Shown: positions 8,258-17,155 of the stretch, piece after piece
Layout: the number at the start of each line of letters is the position of its first letter
How positions within the stretch are numbered: position 1 is the stretch's first letter
Assembly: GCF_015477805.1 (NCBI RefSeq)
Contig: NZ_JADLQL010000001.1
Coordinates: 1,240,001 to 1,304,000, forward strand
DNA: 64,000 bases
Reading direction: 5' to 3'
Source of the DNA: Nocardia flavorosea
Lineage (GTDB): Bacteria > Actinomycetota > Actinomycetes > Mycobacteriales > Mycobacteriaceae
Notes under the pieces: model-generated
Databases searched by the model: none
What the model was told of the DNA's origin: nothing
The model's input: the letters and a program-made list of their open reading frames with translations, nothing else
Translations under genes and position numbers: made by a program

Positions 8258-8281
8258 GTTTGTAGTACTCATACTACAAAC
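8258..8281. promoter_or_regulatory. Palindromic operator upstream of alpha/beta hydrolase
   Basis: GTTTGTAGTA-CTCA-TACTACAAAC is a perfect 10+4+10 inverted repeat, AT-rich compared with its surroundings, 36 bases before the hydrolase start. It looks like a TetR- or PadR-type operator. No matching regulator gene is adjacent. Confidence 0.75.
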
Positions 8282-8411
8282 AAGAGTAGTTCGACGCTAT
8301 AGAAATGCAGGCCCCCCGGCCGTGCGCTGCGCGGTAACCGGACCGACAGGTCTTCCACGCGACGAAGCCGGGCGCGGGCGCCCTCGGTGCAGGCGCCGCA
8401 AAACATGAGGG

Positions 8412-8434
8412 TTGACCGATACCCGATGCGGGTA
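8412..8434 (+). promoter_or_regulatory. Possible promoter with small inverted repeat
   Basis: TTGACC (8412–8417) is followed by TACCCG-ATG-CGGGTA (8420–8434), a perfect 6+3+6 inverted repeat, 42 bases before the GTG at 8476. It could be a -35 element with an operator. The -10 element is not clear. Confidence 0.4.
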
Positions 8435-8475
8435 AGAAAACCGGTGTCCGCTACTTCGCGCCCCCTGGGGGATAC

Positions 8476-9375
8476 GTGCCCGAAATCGCGCAGCAAACCG
8501 AAACCAGTGCCACTGCACCGACTTTCGTTTTCGTGCACGGCCTGACCTGCAACAGCTTCTACTGGACTCCGGTGGTCCGTGAACTGGCCCTGCTCGGTCA
8601 CCGGAGCCTGGCGATCGACCTACCCGGCCACGGTTTGGACGCACCGTTCCCGCTGTCGTACCAGGCACCGCAGGACCTCGCCGCGTTCACCGCCGCGGAT
8701 TCGCCACTGGCCGAAATAACAGTGGAGGACAACGTCGACCATGTCGTCGATACGGTGCAGCGGGTACAACAGCACGGCCCGGTCGTCCTGATCGGGCACA
8801 GCCTCGGCGGCGTCACGATCGGCATGGTCGCCAACAAGATCCCCGAGGCCATCCACCGGCTGGTCTACCTCTCCGCGTTCTGCCCTTCCACGGCCGAGGC
8901 CCCCAGCGCCATGGCATTGGCACAAACCCCCGAAGCAGCCGAGGGAATCCCGGCCGCGAACCCGGACCATTCGCTGTTTCTCGGACTGGAGGCGGTTCCC
9001 CCGGGCATCATCCGGTTCAACATGCGTTCCGCCGATATCGAAGCCCTCGAAGATTTCCGGATGCTGAATATGCCCGAGGCCACCCTGGAACAGACACTGG
9101 CGGTCATGAATTTCGGTATGCAGCACGAGGACGGCGCCCGCACCCAGTTCGCCGACACCCGAGTCCAGCCCGAAACCTGGGGCCGCGTACCCCGCAGCTA
9201 CATCCGCCTCGACCGCGACAACGTCCTCTCCCCCGCCCTGGCCTCCAAGATGATCGCCGACGCCGACCGCCTCACTCCCGACAACCCGTTCGACGTGCAC
9301 ACCTTGGACGCCGGCCACGGTGGTGTGGTGCTCCGGGCCCGCGAACTCGCCTCCCTCCTGGACCGCCTCGCATGA
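8476..9375 (+). CDS. Alpha/beta hydrolase (esterase, hydroxynitrile-lyase-like subfamily)
   Basis: A 299-residue alpha/beta hydrolase with FVHGLTCNSFYW near the N-terminus, the nucleophile elbow GHSLGG (about residue 114), and a late His in DAGHGGVV. The DLPGHG and LVYLSAFCPS stretches are those of the small-lyase/esterase branch (salicylate-binding-esterase or hydroxynitrile-lyase relatives). The start is GTG at 8476 after GGGGGA. No export signal is seen. It is divergent from the hydrolase at 7341–8222, with 250 bases of regulatory DNA between. Confidence 0.83.
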   Translation: MPEIAQQTETSATAPTFVFVHGLTCNSFYWTPVVRELALLGHRSLAIDLPGHGLDAPFPLSYQAPQDLAAFTAADSPLAEITVEDNVDHVVDTVQRVQQHGPVVLIGHSLGGVTIGMVANKIPEAIHRLVYLSAFCPSTAEAPSAMALAQTPEAAEGIPAANPDHSLFLGLEAVPPGIIRFNMRSADIEALEDFRMLNMPEATLEQTLAVMNFGMQHEDGARTQFADTRVQPETWGRVPRSYIRLDRDNVLSPALASKMIADADRLTPDNPFDVHTLDAGHGGVVLRARELASLLDRLA

Positions 9376-9379
9376 AGCG

Positions 9380-9460
9380 ATGATGTTCTCCATCGTCGCC
9401 TGCGATCCGAAGACCGGCGGCTGGGATGTGGGAATGGCCTCGAAATACCTCGCTATCTGA
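9380..9460 (+). pseudogene. N-terminal remnant of a DUF1028-family gene
   Basis: A 26-codon frame beginning MMFSIVACDPKTG, then DVGMASKYLAI and a TGA. This is the conserved N-terminus of DUF1028 proteins (pattern FSIVA.DP.TG......AS.FLA), normally about 200 residues long. Here it stops where the family continues with GA/VVPWA. It lies five bases after the preceding hydrolase gene. The rest of the domain was not recognised downstream. Confidence 0.65.
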
Positions 9461-9749
9461 TCGATGCTGCCGACTGCCCGAGCGGACCGCCGGGCCCAGG
9501 TGTGGCCGGAGCTCTACCGGGCCTGGAGTTCTTCACCGAAGCGACCTGGCCACCGGCCGTAGCCGGGCCAGGACAGGGCAGGACACTGCGAGCCCGGTCA
9601 CGTTCGTCCGCTTTCCCGGCTCCGCGGGTGTCCCGAATTCCCGAACAAGCCGAGGCACGCACTGCCCTGGACGGCACGCACCGATCCGCACCGCGACGCG
9701 CGAGTAGGCGATGGCATGGAACCGTCTCCGGGCCTCCGACATTGCAGGG
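9461..9749. other. Noncoding gap, possibly decayed DUF1028 sequence
   Basis: No intact gene. Short frames have no ribosome-binding site. It may contain scrambled remains of the DUF1028 gene, but I could not align it by eye. Confidence 0.4.
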
Positions 9750-11249
9750 TCAAGCGAGCAGGGCTCTCGTCTGCGGAGTAGTGGGTTCGCCGAGAACAGC
9801 GGCAGTCTTTCCGGATTCCACCACCCGGCCGTCGGCGAGGACGAATACGCGGTGACAGTGCCCGGCCACGACAGACATATCGTGGCTGATCACGAGAACA
9901 CCGATCCCGCGGTCTTCGCGGGTACGGTCGATCACCTTCATGATCGCGGCGGCGGTATCGGCGTCGAGGGCGGAGGTGATCTCGTCGCAGATCAGTACCT
10001 CGGGCTCGGCGGCCAGGGCCCGGGCGATCGCCACCCGTTGCCGCTGTCCGCCCGACAGCTCGTCCGGGTAGCGGTACAGCATCGTGGGGTCCAGTTCGAC
10101 CTTGTGCAGCAGTGCTGCGGCGCGGTCGGCCACCTCGCGCGACCGCACACCGGTCAGTCGCAGCGGGCGGGACAGAGTCTGCAGCACCGTATGTTTCGGG
10201 TTGAGTGTGGACAGAGGGTTCTGCGGGATCAACTGGATGCGCCGCCGGTCGCGGCGGGACCTGCGCGCGTGCCCCACGCCGAGACTGCGGCCGTTGACCT
10301 GGAGAGTTCCCGAAGCCTGCGGATGCAGCCCCGCGAGCACCCGGGCCACGGTGGTTTTGCCTGCACCGGAGGGCCCGACAAGGGCAACCGATTCACCTGC
10401 CCCTACCGAGAGGTCGATGGACGCCACCAGTGTGCGGGTCCCCGCCCGCGCCGTTATCTCCTTCGCGCGCAGGGCGATCTCGGCTCCGACGCCGTGGTCG
10501 AGTACCGGCCGGCTGTCCCGGAACCCCTTCGCGAGTGGTGCGATACGTCCCGGGACAGAACTGGCGGAGGAAGCCCGCAACGATGCCGCCCGTGGCTCAC
10601 CCAGCGAGACCACAGCGTCGGCCAGTCCGTGCAAGGTCGCGGTATCGTGACCGGATACCAGCACGGCGACCTTGTCATCGGCGGCCACGGACCGCAGCAG
10701 CTCGGCGATCTCGTTGCGTAGTTGCCCATGAAGCCCGGCGAGTGGTTCGTCGACGACGAGCACGCCGGCGCCGCGGACCAGCGCCGATGCGAGCGCCACG
10801 CGGCGCTGTTCACCGCCGGACAACTCCCCGGGCCGGCTGCGCAGCATATGTTCGGGCAACCCGACCCGGCGCAGCGCCGCACCCCGTTCGGCCCGAACCG
10901 ACCGCGGCGCTGCCTCGGCCAAGAGTGCGCCGACCCGCATGACCGGGTTCAGCGCGGCGCCGGGATCCTGGCCGACGTAGGCCAGGTTCTCGCGGCGGAA
11001 CGTCTGCAACGCCGCACGATCCAGCCCGAAGACATCCTGTCCGTCGATGTGGATCGAACCGCTCACGCGTATGGCGCCGACGGCCAGATGTCCGAGTACC
11101 GCCCGCATCAGTGTCGTTTTACCGGCGCCGGAGGGTCCGGTGATCGCCGTGATAGTGCCCGGCGGCACCTGGAACGACGTACGGGCCAGGAGTTCGGCAC
11201 CCGTGCGTGAGCGAATCGAGAGGTCCTCGACCGCAACTCCGGTGGTCAT
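9750..11249 (-). CDS. Dual-domain ABC transporter ATPase (peptide/nickel type)
   Basis: A 499-residue protein with two complete ATPase domains, equivalent to fused DppD and DppF. Domain 1 has Walker A GPSGAGKT (about residue 38) and signature LSGGEQRR. Domain 2 repeats GPSGAGKT (about residue 300) and has LSGGQRQR and a DEITSAL Walker B. The ATG at 11249 overlaps the end of the preceding permease gene (stop at 11246). It powers the importer formed with the permeases and binding protein upstream. All four importer components are in one minus-strand operon with overlapping genes, under the IdeR-like box at 14550–14568. Confidence 0.9.
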   Translation of the reverse strand: MTTGVAVEDLSIRSRTGAELLARTSFQVPPGTITAITGPSGAGKTTLMRAVLGHLAVGAIRVSGSIHIDGQDVFGLDRAALQTFRRENLAYVGQDPGAALNPVMRVGALLAEAAPRSVRAERGAALRRVGLPEHMLRSRPGELSGGEQRRVALASALVRGAGVLVVDEPLAGLHGQLRNEIAELLRSVAADDKVAVLVSGHDTATLHGLADAVVSLGEPRAASLRASSASSVPGRIAPLAKGFRDSRPVLDHGVGAEIALRAKEITARAGTRTLVASIDLSVGAGESVALVGPSGAGKTTVARVLAGLHPQASGTLQVNGRSLGVGHARRSRRDRRRIQLIPQNPLSTLNPKHTVLQTLSRPLRLTGVRSREVADRAAALLHKVELDPTMLYRYPDELSGGQRQRVAIARALAAEPEVLICDEITSALDADTAAAIMKVIDRTREDRGIGVLVISHDMSVVAGHCHRVFVLADGRVVESGKTAAVLGEPTTPQTRALLA

Positions 11250-12070
11250 ATGCCGCGCCTCCCCCGGCCGAACGCCGCTACGGCACGGTTCACACTCACC
11301 GCCAGCACACCGATGGCCAGGCTCGGGGCCAGGACAGCGGCCGGGTTGAGCAGGATTCCGCCGGCGTTCTCGCGGACCATGATCGCCCAGTTCGCGTCGC
11401 CCAGTGTGGTCGGCAGTTGCAGGAAAGCCGCGGTGCTCACCAGATACATCGCCTCCACGAACCGCAGACCCAGCTGGGTGAGCAGCGTTTCCCGCAGATT
11501 CGGCAGCAGTTCCCGGACCACGAGATAGGCCGGACCCTCCCCCCGCCCCCGAGCCGCCTCGATGAAGCCGGAAGCGGCCACCCCGGCGGCCGCCGCCGCG
11601 AAAACGCGCGCGGTGTACGGCGTTCCGGCGACCACGCAGACGATGACGAGTCCTACGGCACCCGACTCCGGCCAGGACAGCATGAACAGCAGCATCGCCA
11701 GCACCGGCGGCAGCAGTATGCCCAGGTCCGCGGCCCGTTCGAGCCACGCACCCACGCGCGGGTACAGCGCGGCCACCGAACCCAGCACCGCGGCGCATCC
11801 GGTCACCAGTAGCGCGATGATCACGGCGATCAGCAACAATCCCCACCCGCCGTGCAGTAACCGGCTCACTACGTCGTGGCCGAGCCGATCACCACCCAGC
11901 CAGGCATCCCCGCTCGGGTCCGCGAAGGTGATTCCGACCGGGTGGTCGACGGTATGGGGCGCGAGCCAAGGCCCGAGTATCGCGACCACCACCACTACGA
12001 CAGCGGGCAGCGCAGGCAACCAGAACCGGAAAAAGACGGTGGCGGGCCGGCGAACGGAGGAGACGGTCAC
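11246..12070 (-). CDS. ABC importer permease (DppC-like)
   Basis: A 274-residue permease with about six transmembrane helices and an N-terminal segment preceding HxVGWDxxGRD-like text (here GGDRLGHDVVSRLLHG), as in DppC/NikC proteins. The cytoplasmic coupling motif is EAARGRGEGPAYLVVRELLPN. GTG at 12070 overlaps the stop of the other permease (GTGA), so this start is well supported even though the frame is open further upstream. Forms the channel with the 12067–12996 product. Confidence 0.88.
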   Translation of the reverse strand: MTVSSVRRPATVFFRFWLPALPAVVVVVVAILGPWLAPHTVDHPVGITFADPSGDAWLGGDRLGHDVVSRLLHGGWGLLLIAVIIALLVTGCAAVLGSVAALYPRVGAWLERAADLGILLPPVLAMLLFMLSWPESGAVGLVIVCVVAGTPYTARVFAAAAAGVAASGFIEAARGRGEGPAYLVVRELLPNLRETLLTQLGLRFVEAMYLVSTAAFLQLPTTLGDANWAIMVRENAGGILLNPAAVLAPSLAIGVLAVSVNRAVAAFGRGRRGI

Positions 12071-12996
12071 GGCCGGCCCCGATTCGACCAGGCCCGAACC
12101 GCGTCGGCCACCAGCAGAATGCCCATGATCGTCGCCCCGGTGACGGCGACGACGGCGGCGACCAGAGCAGTATCCCGATCGGATACCGACCCGGCGATGA
12201 TGGCGCCCATCCCCGGATAGTTGAATATCGTCTCCACGACGAGCGCACCGCCGAACAGGGTCCCGACGGAGGTGGCGAACGACATCGCGATGGTCGGCAG
12301 TGCGAACGGCAGGATATGTCGCAGCAGAACCGTGCGTTCCGGAAGACCGTTCAGGACCGCGTTTTCCACATGCGGCGCGGCGGCCGCATCGGTCACCGCA
12401 CCCCGGACGACCCGGACGTTCCAGCCGACCTGCGGTATGGCCAGGGCCAGAACCGGCAGGATCAGCATCTCCGCACCGGCCGGGTAGCCGGACCGGCCGG
12501 TGAACGTCACCGCGGGCAACCACCCCAGTCCGAGGGAGAAGACGAGAACGAGCAGGGTCGCGATAACGAATTCGGGGACCGCGATCACGAAGGCCGAACC
12601 GGGCTGGAATACCCGCGCGGCGCGACCGGTGGGCCTGGCCGCCCACCACAGGCCCAGCAGCAGCGCGACCGTCACCGTGACGATCAGGGCGATCGAAGCC
12701 AGCAGGAGTGTTTGCGGGAACTTGTCCGCCAGCAGCTCGTTCACCGACTGCCCCCGCGCGGTGGTCCCGAAATCACCCGTGACCGCGCCACTGAACCAGT
12801 CCCAGAAGCGGGCGGGTAGTGGCCGGTCCAAGCCGAGTTCGTGTTCCTTGACCGCCACCCGTTCCGCGCTCGCATCCCGGCCCAGCACAGCTCCGGCCGC
12901 ATTACCGGGCAGCAGGTCGACGACCACGAATACCACGGCGAGCAGGGCGATCAGCAGTCCGAGGCGGCGCGCGACCGTCGCGGCGAATCCGATCAA
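12067..12996 (-). CDS. ABC importer permease (DppB-like)
   Basis: A permease of about 309 residues. It has the N-terminal helix RRLGLLIALLAVVFVVVDLLPG, a periplasmic segment, and four further helices with the coupling region ENAVLNGLPERTVLLRHILP typical of DppB/NikB. The start is set at TTG 12996, which overlaps the binding-protein stop (TTGA); no better ATG or GTG exists before the first helix. Shine–Dalgarno support is weak, so translation is probably coupled. Confidence 0.85.
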   Translation of the reverse strand: MIGFAATVARRLGLLIALLAVVFVVVDLLPGNAAGAVLGRDASAERVAVKEHELGLDRPLPARFWDWFSGAVTGDFGTTARGQSVNELLADKFPQTLLLASIALIVTVTVALLLGLWWAARPTGRAARVFQPGSAFVIAVPEFVIATLLVLVFSLGLGWLPAVTFTGRSGYPAGAEMLILPVLALAIPQVGWNVRVVRGAVTDAAAAPHVENAVLNGLPERTVLLRHILPFALPTIAMSFATSVGTLFGGALVVETIFNYPGMGAIIAGSVSDRDTALVAAVVAVTGATIMGILLVADAVRAWSNRGRP

Positions 12997-14525
12997 TGCG
13001 ATATCCAGGCCCGCTCGAGTTGCACGCGACCGTATCCGCCCAGCGTAGGCAGGCCGTGCACGGACCGGGCGGCGATATCGATACCGTCGGCCATCCCCCA
13101 CACGATGTATCCGCCGTGATCGTGCTGGATCCGCTGGATCTCCCGGCAGGCCGCGCTGTAATCCGCGCCGGGCGGCGCGGCGAGGGCCTCGGTGTACGCC
13201 TTGTCGAACGCGGCGTCACGGAAACCGGTCTCGTTCCATTTCGTCCGCGAATACATGACCTTGCTGGCGAAGAAAACCACCGAATCGTTGGTGCCCCAGT
13301 TCACCGTGTACAGCGGCGCCGTCAACCAGGTCTCGTCGTAGAAGGCATTCGCCTCCTGCACCACGACCTCGATCTTCAGCCCGACCTCGGCGGCCTGGCT
13401 CGCGAAAACCTTCGCCGATTCGACCTCGCCCACCGCTTCCTGCTTCGTCAGCAGTCGATACGTCTTCGCCGTATCGAATTTCGCGTCGGCGAGCAGTTGC
13501 CGGGCCCGATCGAGGTCGCGTTCGCGCTGCGGAATCGACGTATCGTATTCGGGGTCGCCGGTGCCGAGGATATCGTTGGCGACCGTGCCGTATCCCGACA
13601 ACACCTGCGCCACCATCGCTTCCCGGTCCACCGCGAGCCGGAACGCTTCGCGCACCCGCGGGTCGGCGAACGGACCGTCGGAGGTACGCATCGCGATCGC
13701 CACCGCCACATCGTCGGGCCGCCGGATCACCTCCAGTTCGTCCCGCGTTTCCGCGGTCCGGCCGGCCACGGCGCCCACGCTCGACGCGAGATCGATCTGC
13801 CCGGCCATGATCGCGTTGGCCATCGATTCGGGACTTTCGAACAGCGTCACCTCGATGGCATCCAGCAACGGGGCTTCCCGGTACCAGTTCTCGTTGCGCA
13901 CCAGGCGCGCGTTGCCGTTGTCGTAGGACTCGAGCCGGAACGGTCCGGTACCCACCGCCGCGGTGAAATCGGTGGTCCCCGCGGGCACCACGAACGTCAT
14001 CATCCGCAGCAGCAGCGGCAACTGACTGTTCGGCGCCGCGCAGGTCAGCACCACCGCATTCGCACCGGCGGGTTGGATATCGTCACCGGACGGCACGGGG
14101 ACCTTGGTTTCGCCCGCGATTTCCCGCAGCCGGCGCAGCGACCAGACGACATCGTCCGAAGTCACCGGACGGCCGTCATGGAACCGCGCCCCCTCGGCAA
14201 TCGTGAAGGTCCACTTCCGCTGCTGCGCATCGGCTTCCCATTCCGCCGCCAAGCGCGGAGCCACATTCGGATCGGTCCCCGGAACGGTCAGGGCGTCGTA
14301 GACGAGCGAGGCGATGAGGAAATCGCTCTCGTTGCTCAATGTCCGATGCGGATCCCGCTCGATCTTCGACGATTTCCCGAGCGCACCGACCCGAAGCGTT
14401 CCGCCCCGCTGCGGCGGCCCCTCGCCCCTTTCACCCGACGATGAACCATCACCGCAGCCGGCAACCAGCAGTAGCGCACCCAATCCCAGGCCGGCCTTGA
14501 AAATATGACGCCTGTTCAACTCCAC
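12993..14525 (-). CDS. Tat-exported lipoprotein substrate-binding protein (SBP_bac_5)
   Basis: A 510-residue family-5 solute-binding protein. The N-terminus has a twin-arginine motif (NRRHIFK, residues 4–10), a hydrophobic stretch and a lipobox LVAGC with Cys24, so it should be folded in the cytoplasm, exported by Tat and lipid-anchored outside. The body shows family text: LIASLVYDALT, WTFTIAEGARFHDGRPVTSDDVVWSL, GTGPFRLESY, and ADPRVREAFRLAVDRE. Start GTG 14525 follows GGTGAGG by seven bases. Family members bind peptides, nickel or metallophore complexes. With an IdeR-like site upstream, an iron or metallophore ligand is plausible, but this is inference. Confidence 0.9.
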   Translation of the reverse strand: MELNRRHIFKAGLGLGALLLVAGCGDGSSSGERGEGPPQRGGTLRVGALGKSSKIERDPHRTLSNESDFLIASLVYDALTVPGTDPNVAPRLAAEWEADAQQRKWTFTIAEGARFHDGRPVTSDDVVWSLRRLREIAGETKVPVPSGDDIQPAGANAVVLTCAAPNSQLPLLLRMMTFVVPAGTTDFTAAVGTGPFRLESYDNGNARLVRNENWYREAPLLDAIEVTLFESPESMANAIMAGQIDLASSVGAVAGRTAETRDELEVIRRPDDVAVAIAMRTSDGPFADPRVREAFRLAVDREAMVAQVLSGYGTVANDILGTGDPEYDTSIPQRERDLDRARQLLADAKFDTAKTYRLLTKQEAVGEVESAKVFASQAAEVGLKIEVVVQEANAFYDETWLTAPLYTVNWGTNDSVVFFASKVMYSRTKWNETGFRDAAFDKAYTEALAAPPGADYSAACREIQRIQHDHGGYIVWGMADGIDIAARSVHGLPTLGGYGRVQLERAWISH

Positions 14526-14549
14526 AGCCCGACCTCACCCAGCCCGATC

Positions 14550-14568
14550 AAAGGTTAGCCTCTACTAA
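14550..14568 (-). promoter_or_regulatory. IdeR/DtxR-like iron box
   Basis: AAAGGTTAGCCTCTACTAA matches 15 of 19 positions of the IdeR consensus TWAGGTTAGSCTAACCTWA, with the left half complete. It is 25 bases before the binding-protein start, a position suited to iron-dependent repression. Matched by eye only. Confidence 0.5.
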
Positions 14569-15019
14569 CTCGGGTTGAGAGTACCGCAACAGTGACCTGC
14601 ACAGCAGCGCTTCGGGCGTGCTCCGCCGCCCGAAGTCGATCGCACGTTGGATATAGCAGCCAGACGACAAACCATGCTCGATCGAAAAGACTCCTGGCCG
14701 GCGCCCCGTATCTGGAACGGGAAACGGAGGTCAGCCGGTATTCCCACGAAGCCGAAAGGATCCGCGAGGTAGCGCTGTCCAGATCAGCGTCGCGGGATTC
14801 GATGCTGCCCCCGGCCAGTGGGACGCATTCCTCCACGCCGCGAAATCCGGCCGTTTCGACCGGCCGTAACCAGCGGCGGCGACACCCTCACCGAGGACCG
14901 ATCGCTCGGTCGCCCAAACCCCTCCAGCCGAGACATCACGGCGGCCGAGACAACCGTCAGTGGCTGCTGAGATCGATACCGAGGATGTTCACGACAGCGC
15001 ACCGGGCAGTGGATCGCGG
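14569..15019. other. Intergenic stretch without recognised genes
   Basis: This lies between the importer promoter and the small acidic gene. Open frames crossing it are antisense extensions over the fumarase region and have no start signal. No hairpin terminator was recognised. Confidence 0.45.
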
Positions 15020-15292
15020 TCAGGCATCGTCGCTCAGTTGCGGAGCGTCCACCTCGAGGAAATCGGGCTCCTCGACAGCCCCGGCGTGCACGGCACGGCG
15101 CACCGGATCACGCATTACCGCCGCGGTCGTCTCCCACGCATGCAGCACTTCGCGTAACGGACCCGAATCCCCGGATGCCAGCGTCGATGCCGCAGCATTG
15201 CGGATCTCGGTCAACGCCTCGGCCTGGTCATCGCTGTCGAATTCCGATAGCCACGCCAAATCACCCAGGTCCACCGGGTTGCGGGCGGGCAT
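15020..15292 (-). CDS. Small acidic hypothetical protein
   Basis: A 90-residue, very acidic helical protein beginning MPARNPVDLGDLAWLSEF, with an EALTEIRNAAA helix and a HAWETTAAVMRDPVRR helix. It resembles short actinobacterial proteins of unknown function that have a central Arg/Trp-containing helix; it is not assigned to a family. It starts 25 bases after the fumarase stop on the same strand, but without a clear ribosome-binding site, so expression would depend on readthrough. Amino-acid composition and position favour a real gene. Confidence 0.5.
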   Translation of the reverse strand: MPARNPVDLGDLAWLSEFDSDDQAEALTEIRNAAASTLASGDSGPLREVLHAWETTAAVMRDPVRRAVHAGAVEEPDFLEVDAPQLSDDA

Positions 15293-15317
15293 GGCTTCGG
15301 CGACGAACCGTCAGGCT

Positions 15318-16994
15318 TCAGACACGTTCTTTCGACCGCGTCCGCACGCGCAGGGCGATCGGTTTCTGGGTTTCGGCGAAGAAATCGTTGCCCTTGTCGT
15401 CGACCACGATGAACGCCGGGAAATCCTCGACCTCGATTTTCCAGACCGCTTCCATACCCAGTTCGGGGTATTCGAGGACCTCCACCGATTTGATGCAGTC
15501 CAGGGCGAGGCGGGCGGCGGGGCCGCCGATGGAGCCGAGGTAGAAACCGCCGTGTTCCTTGCATGCCTTGGTGACCTGCGCGGAGCGGTTGCCCTTGGCG
15601 AGCATCACGAAGGAACCGCCGGCGGCCTGGAATTGGTCGACGTAGGAGTCCATGCGGCCCGCGGTGGTGGGGCCGAAGGAACCGGAGGCGTAACCGTCGG
15701 GGGTTTTGGCGGGGCCGGCGTAGTAGACGGCCATATCCCGCAGGTACTGCGGCATCTCCTCGCCCGCGTCCAGCCGTTCCTTGATCTTGGCGTGCGCGAT
15801 ATCGCGGGCCACCACCAGCGGGCCGGACAGCGAAAGCCGGGTTTTCACCGGGTATTTCGACAGTTCCGCGCGGATTTCGTCCATCGGCCGGTTCAGGTCG
15901 ACTTCGACGACATCGCCACCGAGGATCTCGTCGGTCTGTTCCGGCAGGTATTGCGCGGGTTCGCGTTCGAGCTGTTCCAGGAAAACACCCTCGGGCGTGA
16001 TCTTGGCCAGCGCCTGCCGGTCGGCGGAACAGGAGACTGCCAGGGCGACCGGGCAGCTCGCGCCGTGCCGGGGCAACCGGACCACGCGCACATCGTGGCA
16101 GAAGTATTTACCGCCGAACTGGGCGCCGATACCGAACGACTGGGTCAGTTTGAACACTTCCTGCTCGAGTTCGAGATCACGGAAGGCGTGCCCGGTCATC
16201 GAACCCTCTGTGGGCAGGTTGTCCAGATAGTGCGCAGAAGCGTATTTGGCTGTTTTCAGCGCGAATTCGGCGCTGGTGCCGCCGATGACCACGGCGAGGT
16301 GGTACGGCGGGCAGGCCGCGGTGCCCAGCGAGCGGATCTTCTCGTCCAGGAATTCCAGCATCCGGGTGGGATTCAGGATGGCCTTGGTCTCCTGGTAAAG
16401 GAACGACTTGTTCGCCGACCCGCCCCCCTTGGCCATGTACAGGAATTTGTAGGACGGCTGCGCGGGATCGCCCGGCGCGGAGTACAGCTCGACCTGCGCG
16501 GGCAGATTCGAGCCGGTGTTCTTCTCGTCCCACATGGTCAGCGGCGCGAGCTGCGAATACCGCAGGTTCAGTTTCGTATAGGCGTCGAATACGCCGCGGC
16601 TGATCCATTCGGCGTCGTCCACGCCGGTGAGCACGCCCTCGGATTTCTTACCCATCACGATGGCGGTGCCGGTGTCCTGGCACATGGGCAGGATGCCGCC
16701 GGCCGAGATATTGACGTTCTTCAGCAGGTCGAGCGCGACGAATCGGTCGTTACCGCTGGCCTCGGGATCGTCGATGATGCGGCGCAACTGCGCGAGATGC
16801 GCAGGCCGCAGGTAGTGGCTGATGTCGTGCATCGCCTCGGCGGTGAGCATGCGCAGCACCTCGGGGTCGACCTGCAGGAAGGTCCGGCCGCCGGATTCGA
16901 AGGTGCGGACGCCTTCGGTGGTGAGCAGCCGGTACGGGGTGTCGTCGGCGCCGATCGGGAGCAGGTCTGAATAGCGGAACTCGGGAGCGGTCAC
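15318..16994 (-). CDS. fum: Class I fumarate hydratase (4Fe-4S)
   Basis: A 558-residue iron–sulfur fumarase that interconverts fumarate and malate in the TCA cycle. Cluster-ligand regions are visible at [13 protein letters not shown] (about residue 105), the [16 protein letters not shown] stretch and a later Cys in AVSCSAD. The C-terminal beta half contains [29 protein letters not shown] and GGPAARLA. The start was set at GTG 16994 because GAAGGAG lies eight bases before it; the GTG at 17003 overlaps that site. The Fe–S dependence makes it a natural client of the SUF operon in this window. Confidence 0.93.
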   Translation of the reverse strand: MTAPEFRYSDLLPIGADDTPYRLLTTEGVRTFESGGRTFLQVDPEVLRMLTAEAMHDISHYLRPAHLAQLRRIIDDPEASGNDRFVALDLLKNVNISAGGILPMCQDTGTAIVMGKKSEGVLTGVDDAEWISRGVFDAYTKLNLRYSQLAPLTMWDEKNTGSNLPAQVELYSAPGDPAQPSYKFLYMAKGGGSANKSFLYQETKAILNPTRMLEFLDEKIRSLGTAACPPYHLAVVIGGTSAEFALKTAKYASAHYLDNLPTEGSMTGHAFRDLELEQEVFKLTQSFGIGAQFGGKYFCHDVRVVRLPRHGASCPVALAVSCSADRQALAKITPEGVFLEQLEREPAQYLPEQTDEILGGDVVEVDLNRPMDEIRAELSKYPVKTRLSLSGPLVVARDIAHAKIKERLDAGEEMPQYLRDMAVYYAGPAKTPDGYASGSFGPTTAGRMDSYVDQFQAAGGSFVMLAKGNRSAQVTKACKEHGGFYLGSIGGPAARLALDCIKSVEVLEYPELGMEAVWKIEVEDFPAFIVVDDKGNDFFAETQKPIALRVRTRSKERV

Positions 16995-17060
16995 CGATCG
17001 CACTCCTTCGGAAGTGGGCTGCGGGTGGAACAGGTACAGCCACGGTGAACGCCGCTGTAC

Positions 17061-17098
17061 CGGGGGTCGAGCACAGCGAGCTTAGCGAGCGACCCCCG
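17061..17098 (-). terminator. Hairpin between nudix and fumarase genes
   Basis: CGGGGGTCG (17061–17069) pairs with CGACCCCCG (17090–17098) around a 20-base loop. It lies 58 bases after the stop of the minus-strand nudix gene and 67 bases before the fumarase start. It probably ends the mftE-mftD-nudix transcript. There is no U-tract. Confidence 0.5.
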
Positions 17099-17155
17099 CA
17101 CAGCTAGAAGTAAGGCAATCCTAAATCGTAACCTCCGCAGGGCTTCCGCGGGGTC

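Noticed and set aside
12996..14444. A 480-codon plus-strand frame antisense to the binding-protein gene
   Set aside because: His/Arg-rich shadow of the minus-strand SBP gene, without a start signal or family motifs.
14592..16970. A very long plus-strand frame (about 790 codons) antisense to fumarase
   Set aside because: It is the mirror frame of a high-GC gene: no ribosome-binding site, arginine/glycine-rich nonsense composition, and the minus-strand fumarase is unmistakable.
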